Assembly (NCBI RefSeq): GCF_041154455.1
Contig: NZ_AP028664.1
Location: 2,109,001 to 2,173,000 of the forward strand
Origin: Variovorax sp. V213
GTDB lineage: Bacteria; Pseudomonadota; Gammaproteobacteria; Burkholderiales; Burkholderiaceae_C
Length of the DNA stretch: 64,000 nt
Direction: 5' to 3'
The notes below the pieces were generated by a model. It was not told where the DNA came from. It was given only the letters and a program-made list of their open reading frames with translations, and ran no database searches. Position numbers and translations under genes: made by a program. Numbering within the stretch: the stretch's first letter is position 1; the number at the start of each line of letters is the position of its first letter. Below, piece after piece: positions 52,419 through 61,941 of this stretch.

Positions 52419-53789
52419 ATGCTCACCGTCATCGCTTTCGTGGTTGCACTCGGCGTCCTCATTGCCGTGCACGAGTACGGCCACTACCGCGTCGCGGTGG
52501 CGTGCGGCGTCAAGGTCCTGCGGTTCTCGGTCGGTTTCGGCAAGACCCTCTACCGCTGGCAGCCCAAGCGGCAGCACCCGGGCCAGGAAACCGAATTCGT
52601 CATCGGTGCGTTCCCTCTGGGCGGCTACGTCAAGATGCTCGATGAGCGCGAGGGGCCGGTAGCGCCGGAAGAGCGCCACCGTGCCTTCAACACGCAGCCG
52701 CTGCGCTCGCGTGCCGCCATTGTTGCCGCGGGCCCCATCGCCAATCTGTTGCTCGCGGTGGTGCTTTACACGGCCGTCAACTGGATCGGCGTGGACGAGC
52801 CCGTCGCCAAGCTGGCGCGGCCCGTCGCGGCCTCGCTGGCCGAGGCCGCGGGCTTGCGCGGCGGCGAGTACGTCACGCGCGCTGGCTTCGAGGGCGACCT
52901 GGAGCCGGTGCAATCGTTCGAAGACCTGCGCTGGCGGATGACGCGCGGCGCCCTCGACGGCCGGGACCTGACGCTCGAAGTGGCGGGCGAAGACGGGCAG
53001 GCCGCGCGGCAGATCGTCCTGCCCCTGAGCCGCATCGAAGCCAAGGACGCCGACCCGCAGATGTTCCGCAAGATCGGCGTGATCGCGCCATTGACCCGGC
53101 CCGAGATCGGCCAGGTGATGGCCGGCAGCGCAGCAGACCGCGCGGGCCTTCGCAGCGGCGACGTGGTTCGCGCCGTGGGGAGCACGGCCATTGTCGACGG
53201 ACAGCAATTGCGCGAAGTGATCCGCACGTCGATCGATGGTGACCAGCCGCGTGCGCAGACCTGGCAAGTCCGGCGTGGCGGCCAGTCGATCGAGCTCGAA
53301 GTCAAGCCCGAACTGCGCGAGGAGGGCGCCGTGAAGGTCGGCCGTATCGGTGCGTATGTCGGTGCGCCACCCGAGATGGTCACGGTTCGGCAGGGGCCGG
53401 TCGACGGTGTCTGGCTCGGCATCGTGCGCACCTGGGAGGTCTCGGCCCTCACCGTCCGCATGATGGGCAAGATGGTGATCGGCGAGGCTTCGCTCAAGAA
53501 TTTGAGCGGGCCGCTCACGATTGCCGACTATGCGGGCAAGTCCGCGAGCCTCGGCTTGACCCAGTACCTGGTGTTCCTCGCGCTCATCAGCGTGAGCCTT
53601 GGTGTGCTGAATCTCATGCCGCTGCCGGTCCTCGATGGGGGGCACCTGATGTATTATCTTTGGGAGGGCCTGACCGGCAAGAGCGTCTCGGACGCCTGGA
53701 TGGAACGGCTGCAGCGCGGCGGTGTCGCCTTGCTGCTGGTCATGATGTCGGTCGCACTATTCAACGACGTCACGCGGCTCTTTGGTTAA
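52419..53789 (+). CDS. rseP: Site-2 intramembrane metalloprotease RseP
   Basis: A 456-residue membrane protease that releases sigma-E by cutting RseA. The zinc motif HEYGH is at residues 18-22 in the first helix and the third ligand is in LMPLPVLDGGHL near the C-terminus. Two central PDZ domains (AEAAGLRGGEYVTRAG; SAADRAGLRSGDVVRAVG) follow. Located directly before bamA as in most proteobacteria. Confidence 0.95.
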   Translation: MLTVIAFVVALGVLIAVHEYGHYRVAVACGVKVLRFSVGFGKTLYRWQPKRQHPGQETEFVIGAFPLGGYVKMLDEREGPVAPEERHRAFNTQPLRSRAAIVAAGPIANLLLAVVLYTAVNWIGVDEPVAKLARPVAASLAEAAGLRGGEYVTRAGFEGDLEPVQSFEDLRWRMTRGALDGRDLTLEVAGEDGQAARQIVLPLSRIEAKDADPQMFRKIGVIAPLTRPEIGQVMAGSAADRAGLRSGDVVRAVGSTAIVDGQQLREVIRTSIDGDQPRAQTWQVRRGGQSIELEVKPELREEGAVKVGRIGAYVGAPPEMVTVRQGPVDGVWLGIVRTWEVSALTVRMMGKMVIGEASLKNLSGPLTIADYAGKSASLGLTQYLVFLALISVSLGVLNLMPLPVLDGGHLMYYLWEGLTGKSVSDAWMERLQRGGVALLLVMMSVALFNDVTRLFG

Positions 53790-53827
53790 CTTTCTGCCGG
53801 CCCTTTCCGCGCCGGCCCAATTCACAG

Positions 53828-56263
53828 ATGAACACAAACTTCAGTCGCTTTCGCCTGCGTAGCGTTGCCGCGGTGGTGGCCAGCGCGCTGGCGGCCACGG
53901 CAGCTTGGGCCGTCGAGCCTTTCACGGTGCGCGACATTCGCGTCGAGGGCTTGCAACGGGTCGAGCCCGGCACGATCTTCGCATCGCTGCCGCTGCGTGT
54001 CGGCGACACCTACAGCGACGAACGCGGCTCCGCCGCCATCCGCGCGCTGTTCGACCTGGGGTTGTTCAAGGACGTGCGCATCGACGTCAACGGCAATGTG
54101 CTGGTGGTGATCGTCGAAGAGCGGCCCACCATCGCGGACGTCGATTTTGTCGGCGCAAAGGAATTCGACAAGGCCGCGCTCCAGAAGGCGCTGCGTGAAG
54201 TGGGCCTGGCCGATGGCCGGCCGTACGACAAGGCACTGGCCGACCGCGCCGAGCAGGAGCTCAAGCGCCAGTACGTGAGCCGCAACCTCTACAACGCGCA
54301 GATCGTGACCACGGTCACCCCCATCGAGCGCAACCGCGTCAACCTCACATTCACCGTCACCGAAGGCGACTCCGCCCGCATTCGCGAAGTGCGCGTGATC
54401 GGCAACAAGGCATTCAGCGAATCGACTCTCCTGAGCCTGTTCGACCAGGACAGCGGTGGCTTCATGAGCTGGTACACCAAGTCCAACCAGTACTCGCGTT
54501 CCAAGCTCAACGCCGACCTGGAAACGCTTCGCTCGTACTACATCACGCGCGGCTACCTCGAATTCCGCATCGATTCGACCCAGGTTGCCATCTCGCCGGA
54601 TCGCCAGGACCTGTCGGTGACCGTCAACATCACCGAAGGCGAAAAGTTCGTGGTGGCCGGCGTCAAGCTCGACGGCAACTATCTCGGCCGCGACGAGGAA
54701 TTCAAGTCGCTAGTGACCATCAAGCCCGGCGAGCCCTACAACGGCGAGCAGGTCACCGAGACCACCAAGGCCTTCACCGACTATTTCGGCACCTTCGGCT
54801 ACGCGTTTGCGCGCGTGCAGGCACGCCCCGAAATCGACCGCGTCAACAACCGCGTCACCCTGACGCTGCAGGCCGAGCCCTCGCGCCGCGTCTACGTGCG
54901 CCGTGTCGCCGTGGGTGGCAACGCCAAGACGCGCGACGAAGTGATTCGGCGCGAGTTCCGCCAGTTCGAGGCCTCTTGGTACGACGGCGACAAGATCAAG
55001 CTCTCGCGCGACCGCGTGGACCGCCTTGGCTTCTTCACCGAAGTGAACGTGGAGACCCAGGAGATCCCGGGTTCGCCCGACCAGGTCGACCTGGTCGTCA
55101 ACGTGGCGGAAAAGCCCACCGGCAGCCTGCAGCTCGGTGCCGGCTACTCCAGCGCGGAAAAGGTGGCTCTCACCTTCGGCATCTCGCAGGAGAATGTCTT
55201 CGGTTCGGGCAACTTCCTGGGCGTGCAGGTCAACACCAGCAAGTACAACCGCACGCTGTCGCTGACCACCACGGATCCGTACTTCACGAAGGACGGCATC
55301 TCGCGCACGATCAGCCTGTACCACACGACCACGCGTCCGTACTCGACCAACATCGACGGCGACTACAAGCTGGTCAACCAGGGTGCGTCGATCCGCTTTG
55401 GCGTGCCGTTCAGCGAAGTCGACACGGTCTTCTTCGGCGCCGGCCTCGAGCGCTATGCATTCGAGCCGAACAGCTCGACGTCGTTCTCGGGCCTCTATAC
55501 GCCCGCGTCCTACCTTCGCTACTTCAAGTGTTCCAAGGACGCGACCGGCCTCTTCGTGACCGAGTGCGACCAGAAGAGCGTATGGGGCGTGCCGCTCACC
55601 GTCGGCTGGGGCCGCGACAGCCGCGACAGCGCGCTGGTTCCGACCACCGGGCGCCTGCAGCGGGCCAACCTGGAACTCGGTGTCGGCGGCGACATGCAGT
55701 ACATCAAGACGAACTACCAGTACCAGCAGTTCTTCGCGATCAACAAGCAATACACCTTCGCAATCAATGCGGACGTGGGCTATGCCAAGCCGCTCGGCGG
55801 CAAGGTCTACCCGATCTTCAAGAACTTCTACGCCGGTGGCCTGGGTTCCATCCGCGGCTTCGAGCAGAACTCGCTGGGCCCGCGCGACGTGCCGCTGCTC
55901 GGCCAGACCGAAGGCGCTGCACTGGGCGGTACCAAGAAAGCGGTCTTCAATGCCGAGCTCAGCACGCCGTTTCCCGGCGCCGGCAACGACCGCACTCTGC
56001 GCCTTTACGGCTTCTTCGACGTCGGCAACGTGTTCGGCTCGCGCGCCGAAGGCCTGACCGACGAGCAGTACAAGGCCCAGAAGAAGCTGCGCGCCTCGGT
56101 CGGCCTCGGGATCAGCTGGATCTCGCCGCTGGGTCCGCTGCGCCTTGCCTACGCCTTCCCCGTCAAGTCCCAAAAGGAAGTGCTGGATCCGAATACCGGC
56201 TTCGTCGTGATCCCGAAGGATAGAATCCAGCGCTTGCAATTCCAGATTGGAACGTCTTTCTAA
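53828..56263 (+). CDS. bamA: Outer-membrane assembly factor BamA
   Basis: An 811-residue Omp85 protein, the core of the BAM complex. A 28-residue signal peptide ends AATAAWA; five POTRA domains cover about 30-430 (first: FTVRDIRVEGLQRVEPGTIF); the barrel contains the lid-loop motif GGLGSIRGFEQ and ends in the terminal Phe signature (QFQIGTSF). ATG 53828 was chosen; its ribosome site is weak, possibly coupled to rseP. Skp starts on the next base after the stop. Confidence 0.96.
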   Translation: MNTNFSRFRLRSVAAVVASALAATAAWAVEPFTVRDIRVEGLQRVEPGTIFASLPLRVGDTYSDERGSAAIRALFDLGLFKDVRIDVNGNVLVVIVEERPTIADVDFVGAKEFDKAALQKALREVGLADGRPYDKALADRAEQELKRQYVSRNLYNAQIVTTVTPIERNRVNLTFTVTEGDSARIREVRVIGNKAFSESTLLSLFDQDSGGFMSWYTKSNQYSRSKLNADLETLRSYYITRGYLEFRIDSTQVAISPDRQDLSVTVNITEGEKFVVAGVKLDGNYLGRDEEFKSLVTIKPGEPYNGEQVTETTKAFTDYFGTFGYAFARVQARPEIDRVNNRVTLTLQAEPSRRVYVRRVAVGGNAKTRDEVIRREFRQFEASWYDGDKIKLSRDRVDRLGFFTEVNVETQEIPGSPDQVDLVVNVAEKPTGSLQLGAGYSSAEKVALTFGISQENVFGSGNFLGVQVNTSKYNRTLSLTTTDPYFTKDGISRTISLYHTTTRPYSTNIDGDYKLVNQGASIRFGVPFSEVDTVFFGAGLERYAFEPNSSTSFSGLYTPASYLRYFKCSKDATGLFVTECDQKSVWGVPLTVGWGRDSRDSALVPTTGRLQRANLELGVGGDMQYIKTNYQYQQFFAINKQYTFAINADVGYAKPLGGKVYPIFKNFYAGGLGSIRGFEQNSLGPRDVPLLGQTEGAALGGTKKAVFNAELSTPFPGAGNDRTLRLYGFFDVGNVFGSRAEGLTDEQYKAQKKLRASVGLGISWISPLGPLRLAYAFPVKSQKEVLDPNTGFVVIPKDRIQRLQFQIGTSF

Positions 56264-56809
56264 ATGAAGCATTTGATTCGCGCTGCGGCTGGCGCGTTGT
56301 TGATTCCTGTTTTTGCACTGGTTGCCGCGCCCGCGGCCCAGGCGCAGGAAACCTTTCGCATCGGATTCGTGAATCCGGACCGCGTGCTGCGTGAAGCCCA
56401 GCCGGCCAAGGCCGCGCAAGCCAAGCTCGAGGCCGAGTTCCTCAAGCGCGAGAAAGATCTCACGACGCAGGGCGAGGCACTGAAGACGGCCTCTGAAAAA
56501 TTCGAGCGCGAGGCGCCCACGTTGTCCGAAAGCCAGCGTGCTTCGCGCCAGCGCGCGCTGGTCGACCAGGACCGCGATTTCCAGCGCCGCCGCCGCGAGT
56601 TCCAGGAGGATCTCAATGCGCGCAAGAACGAAGAGCTCCAGCAGGTCTACGAGCGTGCCAACCGCGTGGTGAAGCAGGTGGCCGAGGCTGAAAAGTACGA
56701 CGCCATCCTGCAGGAAGCGATCTACATCAATCCGAAGCACGACATCACGGACAAGGTGATCAAGGCGCTGAACGCCTCGACTCCTTCTTCGCCAACGGGC
56801 GGCAAGTAA
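56264..56809 (+). CDS. skp: Periplasmic chaperone OmpH/Skp
   Basis: A 181-residue Skp-like chaperone. Signal peptide MKHLIRAAAGALLIPVFALV plus AAPAAQA; mature FRIGFVNPDRVLREAQPAKA and a long charged coiled coil (residues about 55-135, for example RRRREFQEDLNARKNEELQQ). It escorts unfolded outer-membrane proteins to BamA. The ATG abuts the bamA stop with no gap. Confidence 0.92.
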   Translation: MKHLIRAAAGALLIPVFALVAAPAAQAQETFRIGFVNPDRVLREAQPAKAAQAKLEAEFLKREKDLTTQGEALKTASEKFEREAPTLSESQRASRQRALVDQDRDFQRRRREFQEDLNARKNEELQQVYERANRVVKQVAEAEKYDAILQEAIYINPKHDITDKVIKALNASTPSSPTGGK

Positions 56810-56824
56810 CGCCGCGAAAACGGC

Positions 56825-57802
56825 GTGTCACTGCAGCTCGGAGCCATTGTCAGCGCCCTGGGGGGCGAGCTCCACGGGGACGCGGCGCTGTCCATCGAAC
56901 GGCTTGCGCCGCTCCAGAATGCACAGCCCGATGCGCTCAGCTTTCTGAGCCATCCCAAATACCAGCAGGAACTGGCGGCCTCCAAGGCCGCTTGCGTGAT
57001 CGTCTCGCCCGCCATGCGCGAAGCCGCGGCGGCACGGGGGGCGTACATCGTCGCTCCTGATCCCTATCTTTATTTCGCACGCCTCACCCAGTTGTGGAAG
57101 GCGCACCATGCGCGTCCCGAGGCCGACCGCATCCATCCCTCCGCGGTGATCCATCCCGAAGCCCATGTGGACGCCACGGCGCGCATCGGCGCGTTGTGCG
57201 TGGTGGAGCGGGGCGCACGCATCGGGGCCGGGACGGTCCTGAAGTCTCGCGTGACGATCAGCGAAGACTGCGTGGTCGGCGAGCGCTGCCTGCTGCATCC
57301 AGGCGTGGTGATCGGCGCCGACGGCTTCGGCCTGGCGCCGCACCAGGGCACGTGGGTCAAGATCGAGCAGCTGGGGGCGGTGCGCATCGGCAACGACGTC
57401 GAGATCGGCGCCAACACCTGCATCGACCGCGGCGCGCTCGACGACACCGTCATCGAAGATGGCGTCAAGCTCGACAACCTGATCCAGATCGGCCACAACG
57501 TGCGCGTCGGCAAGCACACCGCCATGGCGGGCTGCGTCGGCGTGGCGGGCAGCGCCACCATCGGGGCGCACTGCACCTTCGGCGGCGGCGCCATCGTGCT
57601 GGGCCATCTCACGGTGGCCGACGGCGTTCATGTCTCGGCCGCGACGGTGGTCACGCGCTCGATCCACAAGGCCGGCCAGTACACCGGCATGTTCCCCATC
57701 GACGACAATGCGAGCTGGGAAAAAAATGCTGCAACGCTCAAGCAGTTGCACAGCCTGCGCGAACGACTCAAGGCGCTGGAAAAGGCCCCCCAGAAAAAGT
57801 GA
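56825..57802 (+). CDS. lpxD: UDP-3-O-acyl-glucosamine N-acyltransferase LpxD
   Basis: A 325-residue left-handed beta-helix acyltransferase in lipid A synthesis. N-terminal uridine-binding domain (about 1-100), then hexapeptide repeats (IGADGFGLA, IGANTCIDRGALDDTVIEDG). The catalytic histidine is in NLIQIGHNVRVG. GTG start at 56825, 15 bases after skp. The C-terminal helix KQLHSLRERLKALEK is usual. Confidence 0.95.
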   Translation: MSLQLGAIVSALGGELHGDAALSIERLAPLQNAQPDALSFLSHPKYQQELAASKAACVIVSPAMREAAAARGAYIVAPDPYLYFARLTQLWKAHHARPEADRIHPSAVIHPEAHVDATARIGALCVVERGARIGAGTVLKSRVTISEDCVVGERCLLHPGVVIGADGFGLAPHQGTWVKIEQLGAVRIGNDVEIGANTCIDRGALDDTVIEDGVKLDNLIQIGHNVRVGKHTAMAGCVGVAGSATIGAHCTFGGGAIVLGHLTVADGVHVSAATVVTRSIHKAGQYTGMFPIDDNASWEKNAATLKQLHSLRERLKALEKAPQKK

Positions 57803-57825
57803 AGACGATGCAGGAACAGAAAATC

Positions 57826-58275
57826 ATGACGACGACGCTCGATATCCATCAAATCCTCAAGCTGCTGCCCCACCGCTATCCGTTCCTGCTGGTGGATCGC
57901 GTGCTCGACATGGAAAAGGGCAAGCGCATCACGGCGCTCAAGAACGTGACGATGAACGAGCCGTTCTTCAACGGCCACTTTCCTCACCGACCGGTCATGC
58001 CGGGCGTGCTGATGCTCGAGGCCATGGCGCAGGCGGCGGCGCTGCTGTCGTTCCATTCGCTGGACATCGTGCCCGACGACAACACGGTCTACTACTTTGC
58101 AGCCATCGATGGCGCGCGCTTCAAGCGTCCTGTGGAACCCGGCGACCAGCTCACGCTCGAAGTCGAGATCGAGCGCATGAAAGCCGGGATCTCGAAGTTC
58201 AAGGGCCGCGCCCTGGTGGGCAGCGAACTCGCCTGCGAGGCCACGCTGATGTGCGCCATGCGCCAGATCAACTGA
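57826..58275 (+). CDS. fabZ: 3-hydroxyacyl-ACP dehydratase FabZ
   Basis: A 149-residue hot-dog-fold enzyme of fatty acid elongation. DIHQILKLLPHRYPFLLVDR starts the family, and NGHFPHRPVMPGVLMLEAMA holds the His and Glu active-site pair. ATG 57826 has AGGAA nine bases upstream; the ATG at 57808 would add six residues. Between lpxD and lpxA, as in E. coli. Confidence 0.95.
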   Translation: MTTTLDIHQILKLLPHRYPFLLVDRVLDMEKGKRITALKNVTMNEPFFNGHFPHRPVMPGVLMLEAMAQAAALLSFHSLDIVPDDNTVYYFAAIDGARFKRPVEPGDQLTLEVEIERMKAGISKFKGRALVGSELACEATLMCAMRQIN

Positions 58276-58298
58276 TCTTGCGCCGGTTACGACAAGGC

Positions 58299-59087
58299 AT
58301 GACGCAGGTTCATTCGACAGCGCTCATCGACCCGAAGGCAGAACTCGACGCCTCGGTCTCGGTGGGACCCTACTCCATCATCGGTCCGCACGTGCGAGTC
58401 GGTGCCGGCACGAGCATCGGCGCGCACTGCGTGATCGAGGGTCGCACCACCATCGGGCGCGACAACCGGATCTTCCAGTTTTCGTCGATCGGCGCAGTGC
58501 CGCAGGACAAGAAATACGCCGGCGAGCCGACCGAGCTGGTCATCGGCGACCGCAACGTCATTCGCGAGTTCTGCACCTTCAACCTCGGCGTGCCGGGGGC
58601 GGGCGGCATCACGCGCGTGGGCAACGACAACTGGATCATGGCGTACACGCACATCGCGCACGACTGCCGCGTCGATGACCACACCACGTTGGCCAACAAC
58701 ACCACGCTGGCCGGCCATGTGCACCTGGCCGACTGGGTCACGGTCGGCGGCCTGACGGGCATTCACCAGTTCGTCTCGGTCGGCGCCCACGCGATGGTCG
58801 GCTTTGCCAGTGCCGTGTCGCAAGACGTGCCTCCTTTCATGCTGGTCGACGGCAATCCGTTGGCGGTGCGCGGCTTCAATGTCGTCGGCCTGCGCCGCCG
58901 CGATTTTTCGGCACCCCGCCTTGCCGCGGTGAAGCAGATGCACCGCCTGCTGTACCGGCAGGGCAAGACGCTCGAAGAGGCGCGCGCCGGCATCATCGCC
59001 TTGGCGGCCGAAACGCCCGAGGCGGCCGAGGACGTGGCGCTGATGGAGCGCTTCCTGGCCAATTCGACGCGCGGCATCGCGCGTTGA
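58299..59087 (+). CDS. lpxA: UDP-N-acetylglucosamine acyltransferase LpxA
   Basis: A 262-residue trimeric beta-helix enzyme, first step of lipid A. HSTALIDPKAELDASVSVGP opens the hexapeptide helix; the catalytic histidine lies in AYTHIAHDCRVDDH; GLTGIHQFVSVGAHAMVGF and the LRRRDFSAPRLAAVKQMHRL helical domain close it. lpxB follows after 13 bases. Confidence 0.96.
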   Translation: MTQVHSTALIDPKAELDASVSVGPYSIIGPHVRVGAGTSIGAHCVIEGRTTIGRDNRIFQFSSIGAVPQDKKYAGEPTELVIGDRNVIREFCTFNLGVPGAGGITRVGNDNWIMAYTHIAHDCRVDDHTTLANNTTLAGHVHLADWVTVGGLTGIHQFVSVGAHAMVGFASAVSQDVPPFMLVDGNPLAVRGFNVVGLRRRDFSAPRLAAVKQMHRLLYRQGKTLEEARAGIIALAAETPEAAEDVALMERFLANSTRGIAR

Positions 59088-59100
59088 AGTAACTGTCGGC

Positions 59101-60249
59101 ATGGGCAAGGACGAACAGCGGCGGTTCGCGCTGGTCGCGGGCGAAGCTTCCGGCGACCTCCTGGCAGGCCTTCTTCTCGATGGCCTGCAGGCGCGCTGGC
59201 CGTCGCTTCAGACGGTGGGCATCGGCGGGCCACGCATGCTTGCGCACGGCCTGCAGAGCTGGTGGCCGCAAGAAAAACTGGCCGTGCGCGGCTACATCGA
59301 GGTGCTGCGCCACTATGCCGAAATTGCCGGCATCCGCCGCCAGCTCAAGGCGCGGCTGCTGCGCGAATGGCCCGAGCTCTTCATCGGCGTCGACGCCCCC
59401 GATTTCAATCTCGATCTCGAGGCCGGATTGCGCGGCCGCGGCATGAAGACGGTGCATTTCGTCTGTCCCTCGATCTGGGCATGGCGTCCTGACCGCATCG
59501 AAAAGATCCGCGCTGCGGCCGACCACGTGCTGTGCATCTTCCCGTTCGAGCCCCCGCTGCTGGCCGAACACGGCGTGCAGGGCAGCTACGTCGGCCATCC
59601 GCTGGCCAACGTGATTCCCATGGTGCCTGACCGTGGCGCGGCCCGCGCTGCGCTGGGCTTCGCACCCGACGCGGAGGTCGTCGCCTTGCTGCCCGGCAGC
59701 CGCCGTTCGGAAGTGCGCTACCTGGGCGCCCGGTTCTTTGCCGCCGCCGCGCAGATGCTGAAGGCAAGGCCGGCCCTCCAGTTCGTCGCGCCCATCCTGC
59801 CGGGCCTGCGCGTCGAGGTCGAGGCCCTGTTGCAGGCCAGCGGCATCGCCGGACGCGTGACCTTGCTCGACGGCCAGTCGCATGCGGCGCTGGCGGCCTG
59901 CGACGTCACGCTGATCGCCAGCGGGACCGCCACGCTCGAGGCGGCACTCTTCAAGCGCCCAATGGTCATTGCCTACAACATGAACGCTCTGTCGTGGCGC
60001 CTCATGCAGCGCAAGCAGCTCCAGCCGTGGGTCGGCCTGCCCAACATCCTGTCGCGCGAGTTCGTGGTGCCCGAGCTCCTGCAGGACGCGGCCACGCCGC
60101 AGGCGCTGGCGCTGGCCACGCTCGCCTGGCTCGATGCGCCCGAAAAGACGCAGGCGCTGCAACAAAAATTTTCAGAGCTGCACGTGCAACTGCAGCGCGA
60201 TACGCCGACACTTTGCGCCGATGCGATCCAGAAAGTTCTTGAAGGCTGA
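59101..60249 (+). CDS. lpxB: Lipid-A-disaccharide synthase LpxB
   Basis: A 382-residue GT19 glycosyltransferase joining lipid X and UDP-diacylglucosamine. ALVAGEASGDLLAGLL is the glycine-rich N-terminus, CPSIWAWRPDRIEKI the donor site segment, LLPGSRRSEVRYLG and ASGTATLEAALFKRPMVIAY the nucleotide-binding region. Overlaps rnhB by 29 bases in another frame. Confidence 0.96.
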   Translation: MGKDEQRRFALVAGEASGDLLAGLLLDGLQARWPSLQTVGIGGPRMLAHGLQSWWPQEKLAVRGYIEVLRHYAEIAGIRRQLKARLLREWPELFIGVDAPDFNLDLEAGLRGRGMKTVHFVCPSIWAWRPDRIEKIRAAADHVLCIFPFEPPLLAEHGVQGSYVGHPLANVIPMVPDRGAARAALGFAPDAEVVALLPGSRRSEVRYLGARFFAAAAQMLKARPALQFVAPILPGLRVEVEALLQASGIAGRVTLLDGQSHAALAACDVTLIASGTATLEAALFKRPMVIAYNMNALSWRLMQRKQLQPWVGLPNILSREFVVPELLQDAATPQALALATLAWLDAPEKTQALQQKFSELHVQLQRDTPTLCADAIQKVLEG

Positions 60250-60940
60250 GCAGGCTGCCCTCGTGTGGGACGCCCCGGGCCTCATTGCGGGCGTGGACGA
60301 GGCGGGCCGCGGCCCGCTGGCCGGTCCGGTGGTGGCGGCGGCTGTCATCCTGGACGACCAGCGCCCGATCCGGGGCCTCGCCGATTCCAAGACGCTCACG
60401 GCGCTGCAACGCGAACGCCTGCACGACCAGATCCTGGCCAAGGCGCTGTGCTGCTCGGTGGCACAAGCCAGCGTCGAGGAAATCGACACCCACAACATCC
60501 TGCAGGCCACCATGCTCGCGATGCGCCGTGCGGTCGAGGGCCTGCGGCTGAAGCCCGCCAAGGTGCTGGTCGACGGCAACCGCCTGCCGACGCTCGACGT
60601 GCTGGCCGAAGCCATCGTCAAGGGCGACGCCCGGATCAAGGCGATTTCCGCCGCTTCGATCCTGGCCAAGGTCCACCGCGACCGGCTGTGCGAGCAGTTG
60701 CACGTCGAGTTTCCCCACTACGGTTTTGCCGGCCACAAGGGCTACGGCACGCCGGAGCATCTGGAGGCGCTGCAGCGCCACGGTGCGTGCGTTCATCACC
60801 GCAGGTCGTTCAGTCCGGTGGCCGCGGCGCTGGCGCGCACAATGGCCGATGCAACTGCGTTGGCCGAAGCCGCCATGCCAGTGCCGGCGGCCATTGCGAT
60901 GGTCGAGACCGTGCGCCTGGACCTGCGCGCCGAGCGCTGA
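60221..60940 (+). CDS. rnhB: Ribonuclease HII
   Basis: A 239-residue RNase HII removing RNA from RNA-DNA hybrids and misinserted ribonucleotides. Active-site motifs: IAGVDEAGRGPLAGPVVAAA, LADSKTLTALQRERL, LVDGNRLP and AISAASILAKVHRDRL. ATG 60221 inside lpxB is chosen; a GTG at 60263 would shorten it by 14 residues. It has a longer C-terminus than E. coli RnhB (198). Confidence 0.93.
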   Translation: MRSRKFLKAEQAALVWDAPGLIAGVDEAGRGPLAGPVVAAAVILDDQRPIRGLADSKTLTALQRERLHDQILAKALCCSVAQASVEEIDTHNILQATMLAMRRAVEGLRLKPAKVLVDGNRLPTLDVLAEAIVKGDARIKAISAASILAKVHRDRLCEQLHVEFPHYGFAGHKGYGTPEHLEALQRHGACVHHRRSFSPVAAALARTMADATALAEAAMPVPAAIAMVETVRLDLRAER

Positions 60941-60948
60941 GCCGCCAC

Positions 60949-61743
60949 ATGACCACCCCGACCGGCGCGAGCCACATCAGCTCGCGCGACAACCCGCTGC
61001 TCAAGGACTTGCGCAAGCTGGCCCAGGACCCAGGCGCCTACCGCAAGCTCGGCCGCGTCTGGCTCGAAGGCGACCATCTTTGCCGCGCGGCGCTCGCGCG
61101 AGGGATCAAGCCCGCCATTGCCATTTTTTCGGAGTCGTTTTGGCCGCTTTCCCCGGCCGAATGGTCGAATGCTGCTATCAAAACGGTAGTGGTTGACGAT
61201 GACCTCTTGCGCGCGGTCAGCGGGCTCGAATCGCCGGCTCCCATGGGTTTCGTGCTCGATCTGCCTTCCCGGCCTGCGCTCCTGCCCGACGCGCCAAGCG
61301 TCGTGCTCGATCGGCTGCAGGACGCCGGCAATGCCGGCTCCATCCTGCGCAGCGCGGCGGCTTTCGGCTTCCAGCAGGTGATCGCGCTCAAGGGCACGGC
61401 CGCGCTGTGGGCGCCGAAGGTGCTGCGCGCCGGCATGGGCGCACACTTTGGCCTCCGACTGATCGAAGGCGTGGAAGCCGACGCGCTCGACGAGCTGAAG
61501 GTGCCGCTGCTGGCCACCAGTTCGCACCGGGGCGAGTGGCTGCACCAGGCGCGACTGCCGAACCCCTGCGCCTGGCTGATGGGCCACGAGGGGCAGGGCG
61601 TTTCGCCGGCGCTCGAAGCACGGGCCACGCATCACATCCGCATTGCGCAACCGGGCGGCGAAGAGTCGCTGAACGTGGCGGCCGCGGCGGCCATCTGCCT
61701 GCACGCGAGCGGTGCGGCCGGGCTTGCGCAGGCCGTTTCCTGA
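60949..61743 (+). CDS. TrmH/SpoU-family RNA methyltransferase
   Basis: A 264-residue SPOUT methyltransferase. HISSRDNPLLKDLRKLAQD is the substrate-binding N-domain start; the trefoil-knot motifs are LDRLQDAGNAGSILRSAAAF, WLMGHEGQGVSPALEA and IAQPGGEESLNVAAAAAICL. It likely 2'-O-methylates rRNA or tRNA; the exact target is open. A degenerate low-GC repeat lies within it (61174-61190). The start is eight bases after rnhB. Confidence 0.9.
   Translation: MTTPTGASHISSRDNPLLKDLRKLAQDPGAYRKLGRVWLEGDHLCRAALARGIKPAIAIFSESFWPLSPAEWSNAAIKTVVVDDDLLRAVSGLESPAPMGFVLDLPSRPALLPDAPSVVLDRLQDAGNAGSILRSAAAFGFQQVIALKGTAALWAPKVLRAGMGAHFGLRLIEGVEADALDELKVPLLATSSHRGEWLHQARLPNPCAWLMGHEGQGVSPALEARATHHIRIAQPGGEESLNVAAAAAICLHASGAAGLAQAVS
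61174..61190. repeat. Degenerate low-GC inverted repeat
   Basis: GCTATC and GGTAGT flank AAAAC in the methyltransferase gene. It resembles, imperfectly, the GCTAT/ATAGC elements in the RND pump gene and dxr. Confidence 0.3.
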
Positions 61744-61941
61744 TTTGCCGATGCCATAAAGGCATGAGCGGCGTATGTTTTACGGCCCGGCAAGGCGGGA
61801 GAGCGATGCCGCCGAGCTACAATCGGGGGCTTACTCGCAATAGCGTCGCCCGGCCGCCTTCAACGCCATCTTCCCCTTAAGCAGCAGTCCGCAGGCAACG
61901 CGCCTGGGGCTCCGGGCGACCGTAACCATCCGGAGAACCCA

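Noticed and set aside
61818..61823. TACAAT as a carA -10
   Set aside because: Position is plausible but no -35 or extended -10 supports it, so no promoter is listed.
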